64,000 nucleotides of DNA from Bryobacteraceae bacterium (GTDB lineage Bacteria > Acidobacteriota > Terriglobia > Bryobacterales > Bryobacteraceae), in the NCBI GenBank assembly GCA_025056455.1, contig JANWVY010000005.1:124001-188000 (forward strand), in the 5' to 3' direction. Under the pieces are notes generated by a model. The model made no database searches and was not told where the DNA came from. It saw only the letters and a program-made list of their open reading frames with translations. The position numbers were made by a program, and so were the translations under genes. Of this stretch, positions 15,064 through 25,167 are shown one piece after another (within the stretch, counting starts at the first letter, position 1; every line of letters starts with the position of its first letter).

Positions 15064-18000
15064 ATGGAAAGAAAGTTCATGATTGGCATGGACGTGGGGT
15101 CCACCACGGTCAAGGCCGTGGTGGTCGACGTAGCCACGGACCAGATCATCTGGCGCGATTATCAGCGCCATGACACCAAGCAGCCGGAGAAGTGTCTCGA
15201 GTTTCTCAAGCGTTTTGAGGAAGAAATTGACGGATTTCAGGCCAAGAATGCCCGCCTGTTCATCACGGGCTCAGGCGGCAGTGGTCTTGGCAAGTATCTC
15301 GGCGCAAAATTCGTCCAGGAAGTCAACGCCGTCTCTCTCGCCGTCGAAAAACTCTATCCGGAAGCTGGATCTGTCATCGAGCTGGGCGGACAAGATGCCA
15401 AAATCATCATCTTCAAAGAGGATCCTGAAACAGGGCGCAAGAAGAAGATCCCGTCCATGAATGACAAGTGCGCCGGGGGGACGGGAGCCGTCATCGACAA
15501 AATCAATGCGAAATTGCGCATCCCGCCGGAAAAGCTTTGCCAGATGGGCTACAAAGGGCTGAAGCTTCATCCGGTAGCGGGCAAGTGCGGCGTCTTTGCG
15601 GAAACCGACATCAACGGTCTGCAGAAAAGCGGTGTGCCCGCCGACGAGCTGATGGCCTCCTTGTTCGAGGCGATCGTCATGCAAAACCTTTCGGTTCTGA
15701 CACGCGGCAACACGCTCCGTCCGGTTGTGCTGTTGCTTGGCGGACCGAATACCTATATTGTCGGGATGCGAGATTGCTGGAAGCACAACATCCCGAAAAT
15801 CTGGGAGGAGCGTAAATACCCGCTGCCCGAAGGCGTACCCCCGGAGGATCTCATCCGGACGCCAGAAAACGCGCAGTATTTCGCCGCCATAGGCGCCGTC
15901 GAGTTCGGCAAAACCGAGGACGAGCATGTTGGCCAATATCTCGGCTATGAAAAACTCCAGTGGTATATCGAGGTTGGCCGCGACGAAGAGAAGAAGAAAA
16001 AAGGCGGTGGTGGCGGGCTGGCGAAAAGTGAGGCCGAGCTCGAAGCGTTCAAAGCCAAGTACCGCCACAAGAAATTTGTTCCTGCGACCTTCCAGCCGGG
16101 TGAAATCGTCGAAGGATTCATCGGTATTGATGGAGGCTCAACGTCCACCAAGGCGGTTCTCCTTTCCAAGGACAAAGAGCGCCGTGTGCTGGCTAAGGCT
16201 TACCAGCTCTCCAAGGGGAACCCGATTGAGGACTCGATCGAAATCTTCGCCAAACTCGAAAAACAGATCGCTGACCAGGGGGCCACGCTCAAAGTTTTGG
16301 GCGTGGGCACCACCGGCTACGCCAAGGACATTTTGAAGGATGTCATGGGGGCTGATGCCGCTGTGGTGGAAACGGTCGCGCACACGCAAGCAGGCCTGCA
16401 CTTCTACAAAAATGTGGACGTCATTTGTGACGTCGGCGGCCAGGACATCAAGATCATCATCCTCAAAAATGGCCGGGTGAAGGATTTTAAGCTCAATACG
16501 CAATGCTCGGCGGGCAATGGCTATTTCTTGCAATCCACCGCCCAGGGCTTCGGCTACCCGGTTGAACAGTTTGCGGATGTCGCTTTTAGCGCGACAGGCT
16601 TCCCGCAATTTGGCTACGGCTGCGCGGTGTTCATGCAGTCCGACATCGTGGACTTCCAGCGTCAGGGCTGGAAGCCGGAAGAAATCATGGCCGGCTTGTG
16701 CAACGTGCTTCCCAAAAACATTTGGCTGTATGTTTCGCAGATACCAAATCTAGCGGCCATTGGTTCAACCTTCTTGCTGCAAGGCGGCACTCAATACAAC
16801 CTCGCCGCCGTGAAGGCGCAGGTGGACTTTATAGAGTCCCGGTTTAAGGGCAAAGAACAACAGCCTACGGTGATCGTGCATGAGCACTGTGGGGAAGCCG
16901 GAGCCATCGGAGCGGCTCTTGAGGCTGGGCGGCTGTGGGATAACGGCCGGCAATCGACCTTCATCGGCCTTGAGGCTGTGGGACAGATCCAATACAAAAC
17001 CACGCGCAACGAGCAAACGCGGTGCTATTTCTGCAAAAACAAATGCCTCCGCACGTTCATCGATGTCAAGACGAGCGTTCTCAACGAGAATGCCTACGTG
17101 CCAAAGAAATCGAAGGTCCCGCTCGAAGAGGGTTCGCAACGGCTAATTATTGCCACTTGTGAAAAAGGCACGGTCGAAGACATCAATGAGATGCGGACCA
17201 TTAAAGGGAACCTCGACAAGGTGAAGAAAGAGAATCCCAACTTTGTCGAAATTGCCGCGCGTCAGGCCTTCAAGGTGCAGGACGTGCCGATCGTGGCGGA
17301 CCCGCTGCCCAAGTTTGCCTTCACCGCGGCGCAGAAGCGGCGCATCGAACTGATGAAGCGGCGCTCAGAGCTGCGGATCGGCATGCCTCGCGTACTGAAC
17401 ATGTATTCCCAGGCGCCGGTGTTTACGGGCTACTTCGCTTCGCTCGGAATCAAGCCGGAGCACATGATCTGGTCAGACTACACTTCGGAAACACTCTATA
17501 AGGAAGGGGCCAAGCGCGGCGCTATTGATCCTTGCTTCCCATCCAAGCTCGGCATTCCCCATGTGCACAACCTGTTGTATGTGCATCACGCGAAAAAGCG
17601 GCTAGACATCATCTTTTTCCCGATGATCGACTGTTTGACCAGCGATCTCACCTACACGCAGGCCTCGCGGGCTTGTCCAACGGTTGCCGCAACGCCGGCA
17701 GCAGTCAAAGCGGCGTTCACCAAAGAGGGGGATTTGTTCAAGGAAAAGGGAGTCCTCTTCCTCGACACCTTTGTGAACATTTCCAAGCCTGACTTGTTCG
17801 AGCGCCAGATGTATGAACAGTTCAAGGACATTTTGGGCCTTTCTCCTGAGGAAAACGCTCGCGCCATCCGCGAAGGCTACAAAGCGCTGCACTACTTCAA
17901 CAACGTGATCCTCCGCGGTGCCGCGCGAGAGGTGCTCGAGCAGCTGGAACGCGAAGACCGCCTCGGTGTCGTATTGCTTGGGCGGCCCTACCACAATGAT

Positions 18001-18639
18001 CCGGGTGTTAACCACGAAATCCTCGAAGAGTTCCAGAAACTGGGCTATCCAGTGTTCACGCAGGACTCTTTGCCCATCGACGACGACATCGTTTGGCGGC
18101 TGTTCGGCGACGAAGTGAACGCCGGTGAAATCCCACACCCGCTAGCGGTAACTGATGTGTGGAAGAACTCTTATTCCGAAAATACGACTCGCAAGGTGTG
18201 GGCCGCGAAATATGTTGCGCGGCACCCCAATCTGGTGGCCCTAGAGTTATCTAGTTTTAAGTGCGGCCATGATGCGCCCATCTACACAGTGGTGGAGGAA
18301 ATCGTGGAGCACTCGGGTACCCCATACTTCTGTTTCAAGGATATCGACGAAAACAAACCCACCGGCTCCATCAAGATTCGCACGGAAACCATCGCCTACT
18401 TCCTGAAACGATACCGGGAGGATATGGTGGTGCGGCGTAAGAAGATGACGGAGATCGAACGCAAACTGGCTGAGTTTGAGCAACGTTTACGTCGCCAGCT
18501 GCTGAAGGAGAAGCTCGACCGCCTGAACTCGGACGAGGCCGTGAAGAACTCGCTGGATCAGGGCGCCATGCCCCAAATTCACGTGAGTCTTAGCCAGCTG
18601 GCTCAGCCGGCGCCGCGTGCGCAAGCGCAAGGCGATTGA
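15064..18639 (+). CDS. Double BadF/HgdC-type activase fused to a DUF2229-like domain
   Basis: A 1191-residue protein. Domain 1 (about 1-300) is an ASKHA activase: MIGMDVGSTTVKAVVVD, ELGGQDAKII, C136 in KCAGGTGAV and C175 in GKCGVFAETDI, the two positions that bridge a [4Fe-4S] cluster in the HgdC dimer. A Lys4-Gly5 linker (about 313-321) leads to domain 2 (about 350-630), a second activase with GIDGGSTSTKAVLL, VGGQDIKIII, C481 (QCSAGNGYF) and C520 (YGCAVFMQSDI). A CxxCxxxC motif follows at C654/C657/C661. The C-terminal third is DUF2229-like, with C824, C857, C871, C1067 and C1090. Family knowledge says such activases use ATP to drive low-potential electron transfer. The partner is probably the upstream protein. 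Confidence 0.85.
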   Translation: MERKFMIGMDVGSTTVKAVVVDVATDQIIWRDYQRHDTKQPEKCLEFLKRFEEEIDGFQAKNARLFITGSGGSGLGKYLGAKFVQEVNAVSLAVEKLYPEAGSVIELGGQDAKIIIFKEDPETGRKKKIPSMNDKCAGGTGAVIDKINAKLRIPPEKLCQMGYKGLKLHPVAGKCGVFAETDINGLQKSGVPADELMASLFEAIVMQNLSVLTRGNTLRPVVLLLGGPNTYIVGMRDCWKHNIPKIWEERKYPLPEGVPPEDLIRTPENAQYFAAIGAVEFGKTEDEHVGQYLGYEKLQWYIEVGRDEEKKKKGGGGGLAKSEAELEAFKAKYRHKKFVPATFQPGEIVEGFIGIDGGSTSTKAVLLSKDKERRVLAKAYQLSKGNPIEDSIEIFAKLEKQIADQGATLKVLGVGTTGYAKDILKDVMGADAAVVETVAHTQAGLHFYKNVDVICDVGGQDIKIIILKNGRVKDFKLNTQCSAGNGYFLQSTAQGFGYPVEQFADVAFSATGFPQFGYGCAVFMQSDIVDFQRQGWKPEEIMAGLCNVLPKNIWLYVSQIPNLAAIGSTFLLQGGTQYNLAAVKAQVDFIESRFKGKEQQPTVIVHEHCGEAGAIGAALEAGRLWDNGRQSTFIGLEAVGQIQYKTTRNEQTRCYFCKNKCLRTFIDVKTSVLNENAYVPKKSKVPLEEGSQRLIIATCEKGTVEDINEMRTIKGNLDKVKKENPNFVEIAARQAFKVQDVPIVADPLPKFAFTAAQKRRIELMKRRSELRIGMPRVLNMYSQAPVFTGYFASLGIKPEHMIWSDYTSETLYKEGAKRGAIDPCFPSKLGIPHVHNLLYVHHAKKRLDIIFFPMIDCLTSDLTYTQASRACPTVAATPAAVKAAFTKEGDLFKEKGVLFLDTFVNISKPDLFERQMYEQFKDILGLSPEENARAIREGYKALHYFNNVILRGAAREVLEQLEREDRLGVVLLGRPYHNDPGVNHEILEEFQKLGYPVFTQDSLPIDDDIVWRLFGDEVNAGEIPHPLAVTDVWKNSYSENTTRKVWAAKYVARHPNLVALELSSFKCGHDAPIYTVVEEIVEHSGTPYFCFKDIDENKPTGSIKIRTETIAYFLKRYREDMVVRRKKMTEIERKLAEFEQRLRRQLLKEKLDRLNSDEAVKNSLDQGAMPQIHVSLSQLAQPAPRAQAQGD

Positions 18640-18865
18640 TTTCAGGTCGACTCGCGGCCTGTTGCGATTCAAAAGGAACGGATTTCTGGACAGGCGCCGG
18701 CGGGGTGTAGCTTCCTCGTTTGGCCTGGGCCCCACCAGTAAAAATGGCCGTTTACTTTTTCATCGGCTCCCGGCGAGGTGCTATCGGCAGCGGGGTATGC
18801 TGTCGATAATATCCTGAGGGGAAACTTGTATCCGCTTGGATCGCGCCTGCCACAACTTCGTTTCG

Positions 18866-20863
18866 ATGAGACGCTGGGGATTCTTCGCTCTGGTCCTGGC
18901 TTATACAATTTTTGCCCAGCGGGGTCAAGCGAGAGCCACCTACAAGATCGGCTACAGCTCTTTTCCTCCTTATTTCATCGTTCAATCGGACGGTAGCCCA
19001 ACTGGTTTCTCTGTGGAGGTCTTGAAGGAGGCGGCGCGGCGTAGCGGTATCCGCTTGGCCTGGACCCGTTACCAAAGTTCTCCGGATGTCGCTCTGAGTA
19101 AGGGGGACATTGATATTTTCCCCATGCTTGCGATCCTTCCCGAGCGAGCGCACTTGGTGGATTATAGTAGCCCGTGGTGGGAGAATTCGCTAGTTTTGGT
19201 TTCCTTGCGCTCGCGCCCCGTTCGCACGGCTGAGGATACGGTTGGCAAAAAGATTTCCCTCATCCATGCTTCCTTTGGCCTGCAGCGCATGATGAAACTG
19301 TTCCCGAAGGCGCTGCCGCAGCCTTCAACCGATTACCGGGTGGTCGTTGCTAGCGTCTGCCAGGGTGATTCCGATGCCGCGATCATGGAGACCCGCCTGG
19401 CTAACTCGCTTCAATTTCTGAACGAGTGCCGGAACCAGGATCTGACGATGGCTTGGTTTCCTGAACTCAATCTGACTTACGGCGTAGGAGTGCGCAAAGG
19501 CCTCAAGTTCCTCGCCGACCGCTTGCACGAAGAGATCGTCGGGATGGCGCTCGATGGGACCATGACCCGCCTTGGCGAGCCCTGGGGGGTAGTGGTCACC
19601 AACCAGCGAAAGCTCACCCAGCAACTTGAGGCGGCGCGGGCCAGAGACCAATGGTGGAAAGGCGGCATTCTCGCATCGCTAGTCATTGTCTTTGTCTTAG
19701 CCTACGCTACGGTTCGGATGCGGAAGGCCAAAGAAATGGCCCAGCGCGCTGCCAATTTCCGCGCAAAATTCCTCGCCAACGTGAGCCATGAAATACGCAC
19801 GCCGCTTCATGGTTTGATTGGGATGACGGAACTGTTAGCCTCCACTCCCCTTAGCCCCGAGCAACGTGACTATGTCGAAGCCATCGAGGGAGCCGGAAAG
19901 CTTTTGCTCTCCCAAATTAATGATTTGCTGGACTACTCCAAGCTCGAAGCCGGCAAAATGGAACTCGAAAGTATTCCTTTTTCTCCTCGCATTCTGATTC
20001 AGGAGGTCAAGAGGCTGTATGAGGCGACGGCCTCGAAAAAGGGGTTAACCTTACTCGCGAGTTCAGAGGTATCGGAGTATGTTCTGGGAGATCCGACGCG
20101 TCTTCGCCAGGTGCTTAACAATCTGTTGAGCAACGCTATTAAGTTCACGGAACAGGGAGAGGTCCAGCTCACCTGCCTCCGAATTCAGGGCCGCAGCCGC
20201 GCTTGGTTGCGATTCTCGGTCAAGGATACGGGAATCGGCATCGAACCTGCCGTGCGCGAGCGGATCTTTCAGGCCTTTACTCAGGCGGATGGGTCTACCA
20301 CGCGCCGCTATGGCGGCACGGGCCTCGGCCTGGCCATTTGCCGCGAACTAGTTGCGCTCATGGGAGGAGAAATTGGCGTGGAAAGCCAGCTGGGCCAGGG
20401 CAGCGAGTTCTGGTTCACGATTCCCTTGGTTCCTGCCCGCAAGGAAACCGCCGGATCTTGCCAGAACGACGAGGCCGAATCGAAGCAAGAGACGGCGGTC
20501 CTAGTGGCCGACGATCATCCGGTGAACCAGCGCCTTTTGGCTGCTCAACTCAAACAACTCGGTTGTACGGCCGTAATTGCGCGCAATGGCGCTCAGGCGG
20601 TTGAGCTCGTGCGAAAGCAGCGGTTCGATCTCGTTCTCATGGATGGGAGTATGCCGGAGCTGGATGGCTTTGACGCAACACGCCAAATCCGATCCTTAAG
20701 TTCCGCGGTCCGCGATGTTCCCATCATCGGTGTGACTGCAAGCGGCTACCCCGAGGACATTCGCAAAGCCCTCGCCGCTGGAATGAACGACGTCTTGCAG
20801 AAGCCCTTCGATCTTTCCCAGCTGAGGGAAGTTGTCACGCGCTGGACTACATCGAAGACGTGA
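18866..20863 (+). CDS. Hybrid sensor histidine kinase with periplasmic solute-binding-type sensor
   Basis: A 665-residue protein. A signal-like N-terminus ([18 protein letters not shown]) precedes a family 3 solute-binding domain (about 30-240: [34 protein letters not shown]), then a membrane span near 270-287 ([17 protein letters not shown]). The kinase core has HisKA with H308 ([15 protein letters not shown]) and HATPase motifs N ([13 protein letters not shown]), G1 (VKDTGIGI) and G2 ([10 protein letters not shown]). A C-terminal receiver has acidic residues in [11 protein letters not shown] and phosphoacceptor D593 ([11 protein letters not shown]). This is an EvgS-like layout but lacks the C-terminal Hpt domain. 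I prefer the ATG at 18866; a TTG ten codons earlier gives an atypical N-terminus. GATAAT at 18805-18810 may be its -10. Confidence 0.88.
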   Translation: MRRWGFFALVLAYTIFAQRGQARATYKIGYSSFPPYFIVQSDGSPTGFSVEVLKEAARRSGIRLAWTRYQSSPDVALSKGDIDIFPMLAILPERAHLVDYSSPWWENSLVLVSLRSRPVRTAEDTVGKKISLIHASFGLQRMMKLFPKALPQPSTDYRVVVASVCQGDSDAAIMETRLANSLQFLNECRNQDLTMAWFPELNLTYGVGVRKGLKFLADRLHEEIVGMALDGTMTRLGEPWGVVVTNQRKLTQQLEAARARDQWWKGGILASLVIVFVLAYATVRMRKAKEMAQRAANFRAKFLANVSHEIRTPLHGLIGMTELLASTPLSPEQRDYVEAIEGAGKLLLSQINDLLDYSKLEAGKMELESIPFSPRILIQEVKRLYEATASKKGLTLLASSEVSEYVLGDPTRLRQVLNNLLSNAIKFTEQGEVQLTCLRIQGRSRAWLRFSVKDTGIGIEPAVRERIFQAFTQADGSTTRRYGGTGLGLAICRELVALMGGEIGVESQLGQGSEFWFTIPLVPARKETAGSCQNDEAESKQETAVLVADDHPVNQRLLAAQLKQLGCTAVIARNGAQAVELVRKQRFDLVLMDGSMPELDGFDATRQIRSLSSAVRDVPIIGVTASGYPEDIRKALAAGMNDVLQKPFDLSQLREVVTRWTTSKT

Positions 20864-20913
20864 CGGGCGACAGTGGCGGCCGAGCCGGCCTGCATCCACT
20901 TGAGGGGATCCGC

Positions 20914-22353
20914 CTAGGCTAACACCTCTCGAATTACACGCCCACCGGTGTCGGTGAGCCGCTTATAGCGGCCGGCATGGAGCACCGTAAGGCGGTCTTG
21001 ATCCAAACCCATTAGGTGGAGGATCGTAGCGTGGACATCCCGCAGCGGGACAGGCTCCTCTTTGGATCGCACCGAGAAATCATCTGTTTCGCCAAACGCC
21101 GCACCCGGTTTTACCTCTCCTCCCGCCATCCACACGACCAGCCCATACTGATTATGGTCGCGACCAGGCCGATCCGTAACTAAGTTGTTGTCAAACGGCG
21201 TACGGCCCATTTCCGAAGCCCACACCACGAGAGTCTCTTCAAGTAGGCCCCGGGCTTTTAAATCCTTCAGCAAGCCTGCGATGGGTTGGTCGACTTCTTT
21301 GCAATGCTTCGGAATGCGGGTGGCAATGTCTCCATGATCGTCCCAGCGGTCATTCCCAGCGCCATGCAAAACCATCACATAGCGCACGCCGCGCTCTACC
21401 ATACGCCGGGCCAGGAGACATTGCCTGCCGAAGGCCTCGGCGACGGGATCATCCAGGCCGTACAACTTCCGTGTTGCCTCCGATTCGCGATCGATCGCCA
21501 CCAGCTCGGGCGCCTTGATCTGCATGCGGAAAGCGAGCTCGTAGGAGGCAATGCGCGCATCGAGATCGCTCGTGTCAGAGCGGGCGTCCCGGTGCCTCTG
21601 GTTGAACCAACGCAACAGATCCAGTTCGCTTCGCTGGGAAGCCTCGGAAATCGAGGCGGGCCGGCGCAAATCCACGATCGGCGTGTCGCCCTGGCGAAAC
21701 AAAGTCCCTTGGTAGGCAGCAGGCAGAAACCCGTTCCCCCACACCCCAGCGCCGCCGATCGTCGCTCCGCGATAATCTCCTAAGACCACAAAGCCCGGTA
21801 AGTCCTGGTTTTCGCTCCCCAGGCCGTAGGTTACCCAGGCTCCAAGGGAGGCGCTTCCGGGAAACTGGCTGCCGGTGAGCGTGTGGTAGACGGCAGGCCC
21901 GTGGTTGTTGTTGTCTACCTTCACGCCATGGATGAATGCCGTCTCATCCACCACCGTGGCAAAATGCGGCATCAGCTCTGTGAGCCAACGTCCGCTTTGA
22001 CCGGCTTGGCGGAGAGGGGCTACCGGCGGGATGATGCGGTTTGGCGCGGCGGAAAAGGTCGCGATTTCGCCGACCGTACCCTCGGCCTTGGGCATCTGCC
22101 TGCCTGCCATTTCAAGGAGGCGCGGCTTGTGCTCGAACAGGTCCATCTGGCTGACGCCGCCTTCCATGAAAAGAAAAATGCAACGCTTGGCCTTGGCCAC
22201 CCGGTGCGGCGCGCGGGCCGCCAGCGGATTGGCAGCACTTCCTCTCGCTGCGGCTCGAGGGGAGAAGAGGTGGCTTAAGGCAAGGCCCCCTAGGCCGAGA
22301 TAGCTGCGGAAAAGGAAATCCCGGCGAAGCATGGATTCACGGTTGGCATTCAT
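20914..22353 (-). CDS. DUF1501 family exported protein (sulfatase/phosphatase-like fold)
   Basis: A 479-residue protein. The N-terminus has a twin-arginine-like signal (ESMLRRDFLFRSYLGLGGLA), so export in folded form is likely. Family motifs include FLFMEGGVSQMDLFEHKPRL near the start of the mature part, WDDHGDIATRIPKHC, VWASEMGRTPF and GRDHNQYG. The DUF1501 fold is alkaline-phosphatase-like; its reaction is not known. GAGG upstream and a 15-nt gap to the preceding DUF1549/DUF1553 gene fix the ATG at 22353. This pairing is the standard arrangement in Planctomycetes and Solibacter-type Acidobacteria, where the two proteins are thought to act together outside the cytoplasm. Confidence 0.9.
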   Translation of the reverse strand: MNANRESMLRRDFLFRSYLGLGGLALSHLFSPRAAARGSAANPLAARAPHRVAKAKRCIFLFMEGGVSQMDLFEHKPRLLEMAGRQMPKAEGTVGEIATFSAAPNRIIPPVAPLRQAGQSGRWLTELMPHFATVVDETAFIHGVKVDNNNHGPAVYHTLTGSQFPGSASLGAWVTYGLGSENQDLPGFVVLGDYRGATIGGAGVWGNGFLPAAYQGTLFRQGDTPIVDLRRPASISEASQRSELDLLRWFNQRHRDARSDTSDLDARIASYELAFRMQIKAPELVAIDRESEATRKLYGLDDPVAEAFGRQCLLARRMVERGVRYVMVLHGAGNDRWDDHGDIATRIPKHCKEVDQPIAGLLKDLKARGLLEETLVVWASEMGRTPFDNNLVTDRPGRDHNQYGLVVWMAGGEVKPGAAFGETDDFSVRSKEEPVPLRDVHATILHLMGLDQDRLTVLHAGRYKRLTDTGGRVIREVLA

Positions 22354-22368
22354 GGAAATTCGCCTCAA

Positions 22369-25020
22369 TCAGTCAACATACAGAAATTCGTTCGAGTTGA
22401 ACAGGACGCGGCAGATGGCGTCGAGAGCGCCGGAGAAGTTGCGAAACTGCTGAAGCTCCTCGCCTGTAGGTTGGCGGTTTAAAACGAGTTCAAAGGCGTA
22501 AGCGATTTGAGCCTCCCGACCAGGGCCCACCCTTTCGATCACGCGCCGCGCCAAATGCGCCGCTTCTTCGTGCACGAGACTCCCATTCATCAACGATAGG
22601 GCTTGGAGGGGCGTTGTCGTAGCGCTCCGCCGTTCACATGGCTCGCTGAAGACCGGAGCGTCGAACGCCGCCATGAGAGGCAGGGGCATTGAGCGCCGCT
22701 GGAAGACGTAAACAGAGCGCCGCCTTGCATCTTGCTCCTTCTCGTTGGTTTCCCACATGAGTGCACCGCCGCGGCCGTAGCGGGCGAAATCGGCGAGATC
22801 CTCGGGCAGCGGAGGGAAGACGCTTGGCCCACCCCGTTCCGGATTCAACCGCCCGCTGATCATGAGAATACTGTCCCGGATTTCTTCCGCCTGAAGGCGC
22901 CGGCGCGGGAAACGCCACAACAGCCGGTTGTCCGGATCTTGGGACTCGGCTCGAACCTCGCGGTTTTCGGACGCCTGGCGATAGGTCGCCGAGGTCATGA
23001 TGAGCCGGTGCATAGCCTTGATGCTCCAGTTTGCTTCGATGAAGCGTAAAGCTAGCCAGTCGAGCAGCTCAGGATGAGTCGGCCGTTCACCATTCGCCCC
23101 AAAATCATTCGGGGTTGCCACGATTCCCTTGCCAAAATGGTATTGCCAAATGCGGTTCACCATGACGCGCGCGGTCAGGGGATTTTCCGGGCTAGCAATC
23201 CAACGGGCAAGCGTCAAGCGCAAACCCCGAGTGGGAAACTGACGGTAGCGGTCCGTAATCAACTCGGCAGGCCGTTGGTGGCCTTCGATCACGCTCAAAA
23301 ATCCAGGCTCCACCGCTTCTCCCGGCTGACGGTAGTCGCCTCGGAGTAGGACACGGGTGGGTGCAATCATAGGTCCTGTGGGTGGTCCAGCGACGTTTTT
23401 GACCGTGAGAGCGACCGGTCGCCACCGTTCGAGCCTGCGGCGCAGGATTTCCAAACGTTCCGACAGCTCGCGGTGACGATCCCGCTGTTCGGAAGAGAAA
23501 ATCTTCGAGTTCGCACGGCGCATCTCAGCGCGTAGATCGCCGACCGTCAGGGCATCAAAGCGGGTGGCGGCGTGCGCCGGGCGCGAAGCGTAAGCCGCCG
23601 TGAGTTGCGGCAGCAACTCGCTCTCGAATTCGTCGAGGAGCTTCTTCTCCTCAGCGTCTTGCGTGCGCTCGGCATCTTCGCGCAGATCCCAGTAACGGTT
23701 TCGAATCGCCAGCGGAAACAGCGACCGCTCCTGGCGCAACATCTCGAGTCGCAAGTCTTCCCGAGTGAGCTCTTTGCCTTCCGCGCTCTTTCTTCGCTCG
23801 GCGATGTAGGTTTGCAGCATTTGCTGTTCAAACTGATCGAGTGCTTGTTTATCTGGACCGCTTTTTAGCAGGGTCTCCAGTTCAGCGATCTTGGCTTCCG
23901 CTTTCGCGCGAAACTCTGGGTCTTTGTAGGGGACAAGAGTGTTTTCCACTTCGATGGCATTGAAAAAGGCTTGCATTCGATAGTAGTCGCGCTGGGGGAT
24001 GGGATCGTATTTGTGGTCGTGGCAGCGGGCGCAACCGAGGCTCAAACCGAGAAAAATGGATCCCGTCGCCGTTGTGATTTCGCTCAAATAATTCTGACGT
24101 ACCTCTTCCGCCACTAAATTGGAACGGTCCCAAGGGGCTAGGCGGAGAAAGCCGAGCGGGATGTGACCCTGCACGTCGGGCTGATAGTTGTTGCGGGTTT
24201 TGGAATGCTCATCGGCGCCGGCCAGTTGGAGCAGAACAAAGCGGTCATAAGGAAGATCCTGCTGAAAGGATTCGATGACCCAATCGCGATAGCGCCAAGC
24301 GTTACCGATTTCCCCATCGCCTTCCAAGCCGCTGGTTTCCCCATAACGCACCACGTCTAGCCAGTGACGACCCCACCGTTCACCATAGCGGGGATCGCTC
24401 AGCAATCGGTCGATCAACCGCTCGTATGCGCTTGGACTGTCGTCCTGTAAGAAGGCGTTCAATTCCTCTGGATGGGGAGGCATTCCGAGAAGATCGAAAT
24501 AGGCCCGGCGGGCGAGTGTCCGTTTGTCAGCTTCGGGCGCCGGTTTCAATCCCGCCGCCTCGAGTTTTGCAGCGATGAAATTGTCAATGGGATTGCGCAA
24601 CCACGCTGTATTTCTCACCGCGGGAGGGGGCAGCTTGACTGGTTTTTGAAATGGCCAGAGCCACTGCCGGGATACAGGAGGTTCCTCGGGAGGCAGGCTC
24701 CGGATCCATTTTTCGAGCTTCTCGATTTCTTGGGGAGTCAGAATGCCGCCGACCGGCATTCTCGGCGCAAGCTCGCCGCGCACGATCTTGATCAGCGGGC
24801 TCAGCTCGGGGCGCCCCCCAATGACTGCTTTGCCATGTTTCTTGCCACCGGCCACGACGGCAGACAGCGTATCCACAGAAAATCCACTCGTTGTGAGTCT
24901 CGCAGAGTGGCAGGCGGAACATTTTTGGGCCAGCAACGGCGCGATTTCGCGGGCGAAATCTGGATTTGTCGCAGCGTGAATTAGCTGTGCAACCCAGGCC
25001 ACGAGCCCCAGGACGGTCAT
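22369..25020 (-). CDS. PSCyt1-DUF1549-DUF1553 exported cytochrome-like protein
   Basis: An 883-residue protein with an N-terminal signal peptide (VLGLVAWVAQLIHAA). A planctomycete-type cytochrome c domain follows with heme motif C34-S-A-C37-H38 and a distal region PRMPVGGILTPQEIEKLEKW. The DUF1549 domain holds a second CxxCH in CARCHDHKYDPIPQRDYY and the family block RWGRHWLDVVRYGETSG. DUF1553 follows with NPLTARVMVNRIWQYHFGKG and TPLQALSLMNG. The reaction is unknown; multi-domain members are thought to be envelope redox proteins. The gene is first in a two-gene operon with DUF1501 and diverges from the DUF3467 gene. Confidence 0.9.
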   Translation of the reverse strand: MTVLGLVAWVAQLIHAATNPDFAREIAPLLAQKCSACHSARLTTSGFSVDTLSAVVAGGKKHGKAVIGGRPELSPLIKIVRGELAPRMPVGGILTPQEIEKLEKWIRSLPPEEPPVSRQWLWPFQKPVKLPPPAVRNTAWLRNPIDNFIAAKLEAAGLKPAPEADKRTLARRAYFDLLGMPPHPEELNAFLQDDSPSAYERLIDRLLSDPRYGERWGRHWLDVVRYGETSGLEGDGEIGNAWRYRDWVIESFQQDLPYDRFVLLQLAGADEHSKTRNNYQPDVQGHIPLGFLRLAPWDRSNLVAEEVRQNYLSEITTATGSIFLGLSLGCARCHDHKYDPIPQRDYYRMQAFFNAIEVENTLVPYKDPEFRAKAEAKIAELETLLKSGPDKQALDQFEQQMLQTYIAERRKSAEGKELTREDLRLEMLRQERSLFPLAIRNRYWDLREDAERTQDAEEKKLLDEFESELLPQLTAAYASRPAHAATRFDALTVGDLRAEMRRANSKIFSSEQRDRHRELSERLEILRRRLERWRPVALTVKNVAGPPTGPMIAPTRVLLRGDYRQPGEAVEPGFLSVIEGHQRPAELITDRYRQFPTRGLRLTLARWIASPENPLTARVMVNRIWQYHFGKGIVATPNDFGANGERPTHPELLDWLALRFIEANWSIKAMHRLIMTSATYRQASENREVRAESQDPDNRLLWRFPRRRLQAEEIRDSILMISGRLNPERGGPSVFPPLPEDLADFARYGRGGALMWETNEKEQDARRRSVYVFQRRSMPLPLMAAFDAPVFSEPCERRSATTTPLQALSLMNGSLVHEEAAHLARRVIERVGPGREAQIAYAFELVLNRQPTGEELQQFRNFSGALDAICRVLFNSNEFLYVD

Positions 25021-25118
25021 GACTCCAAACTCTATCAGATCCTGCCGCTGGCTGAAAGCCTCGCTCGGGTTGCCGGAACCGGGCCGACGCGCCGCTCAGG
25101 AGACACCCAAGTTGCGGC

Positions 25119-25141
25119 CCGGCATTTTGCCGCAATGCCGG
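25119..25141. repeat. Perfect 8-bp inverted repeat in a divergent promoter region
   Basis: CCGGCATT (25119-25126) and AATGCCGG (25134-25141) are exact reverse complements around a 7-nt spacer. The repeat lies between the divergent DUF1549/1553 gene (start 25020) and the DUF3467 gene (start 25168). It has no T-tract on either side, so it is more like an operator than a terminator. Confidence 0.4.
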
Positions 25142-25167
25142 AAAATCTGGGTATCCTAAAATTATCT

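Noticed and set aside
15271-16068. 265-codon antisense frame opposite the double-activase gene
   Set aside because: The plus strand has unmistakable activase motifs here. The antisense translation has no family features and no ribosome site, and is a codon-use shadow.
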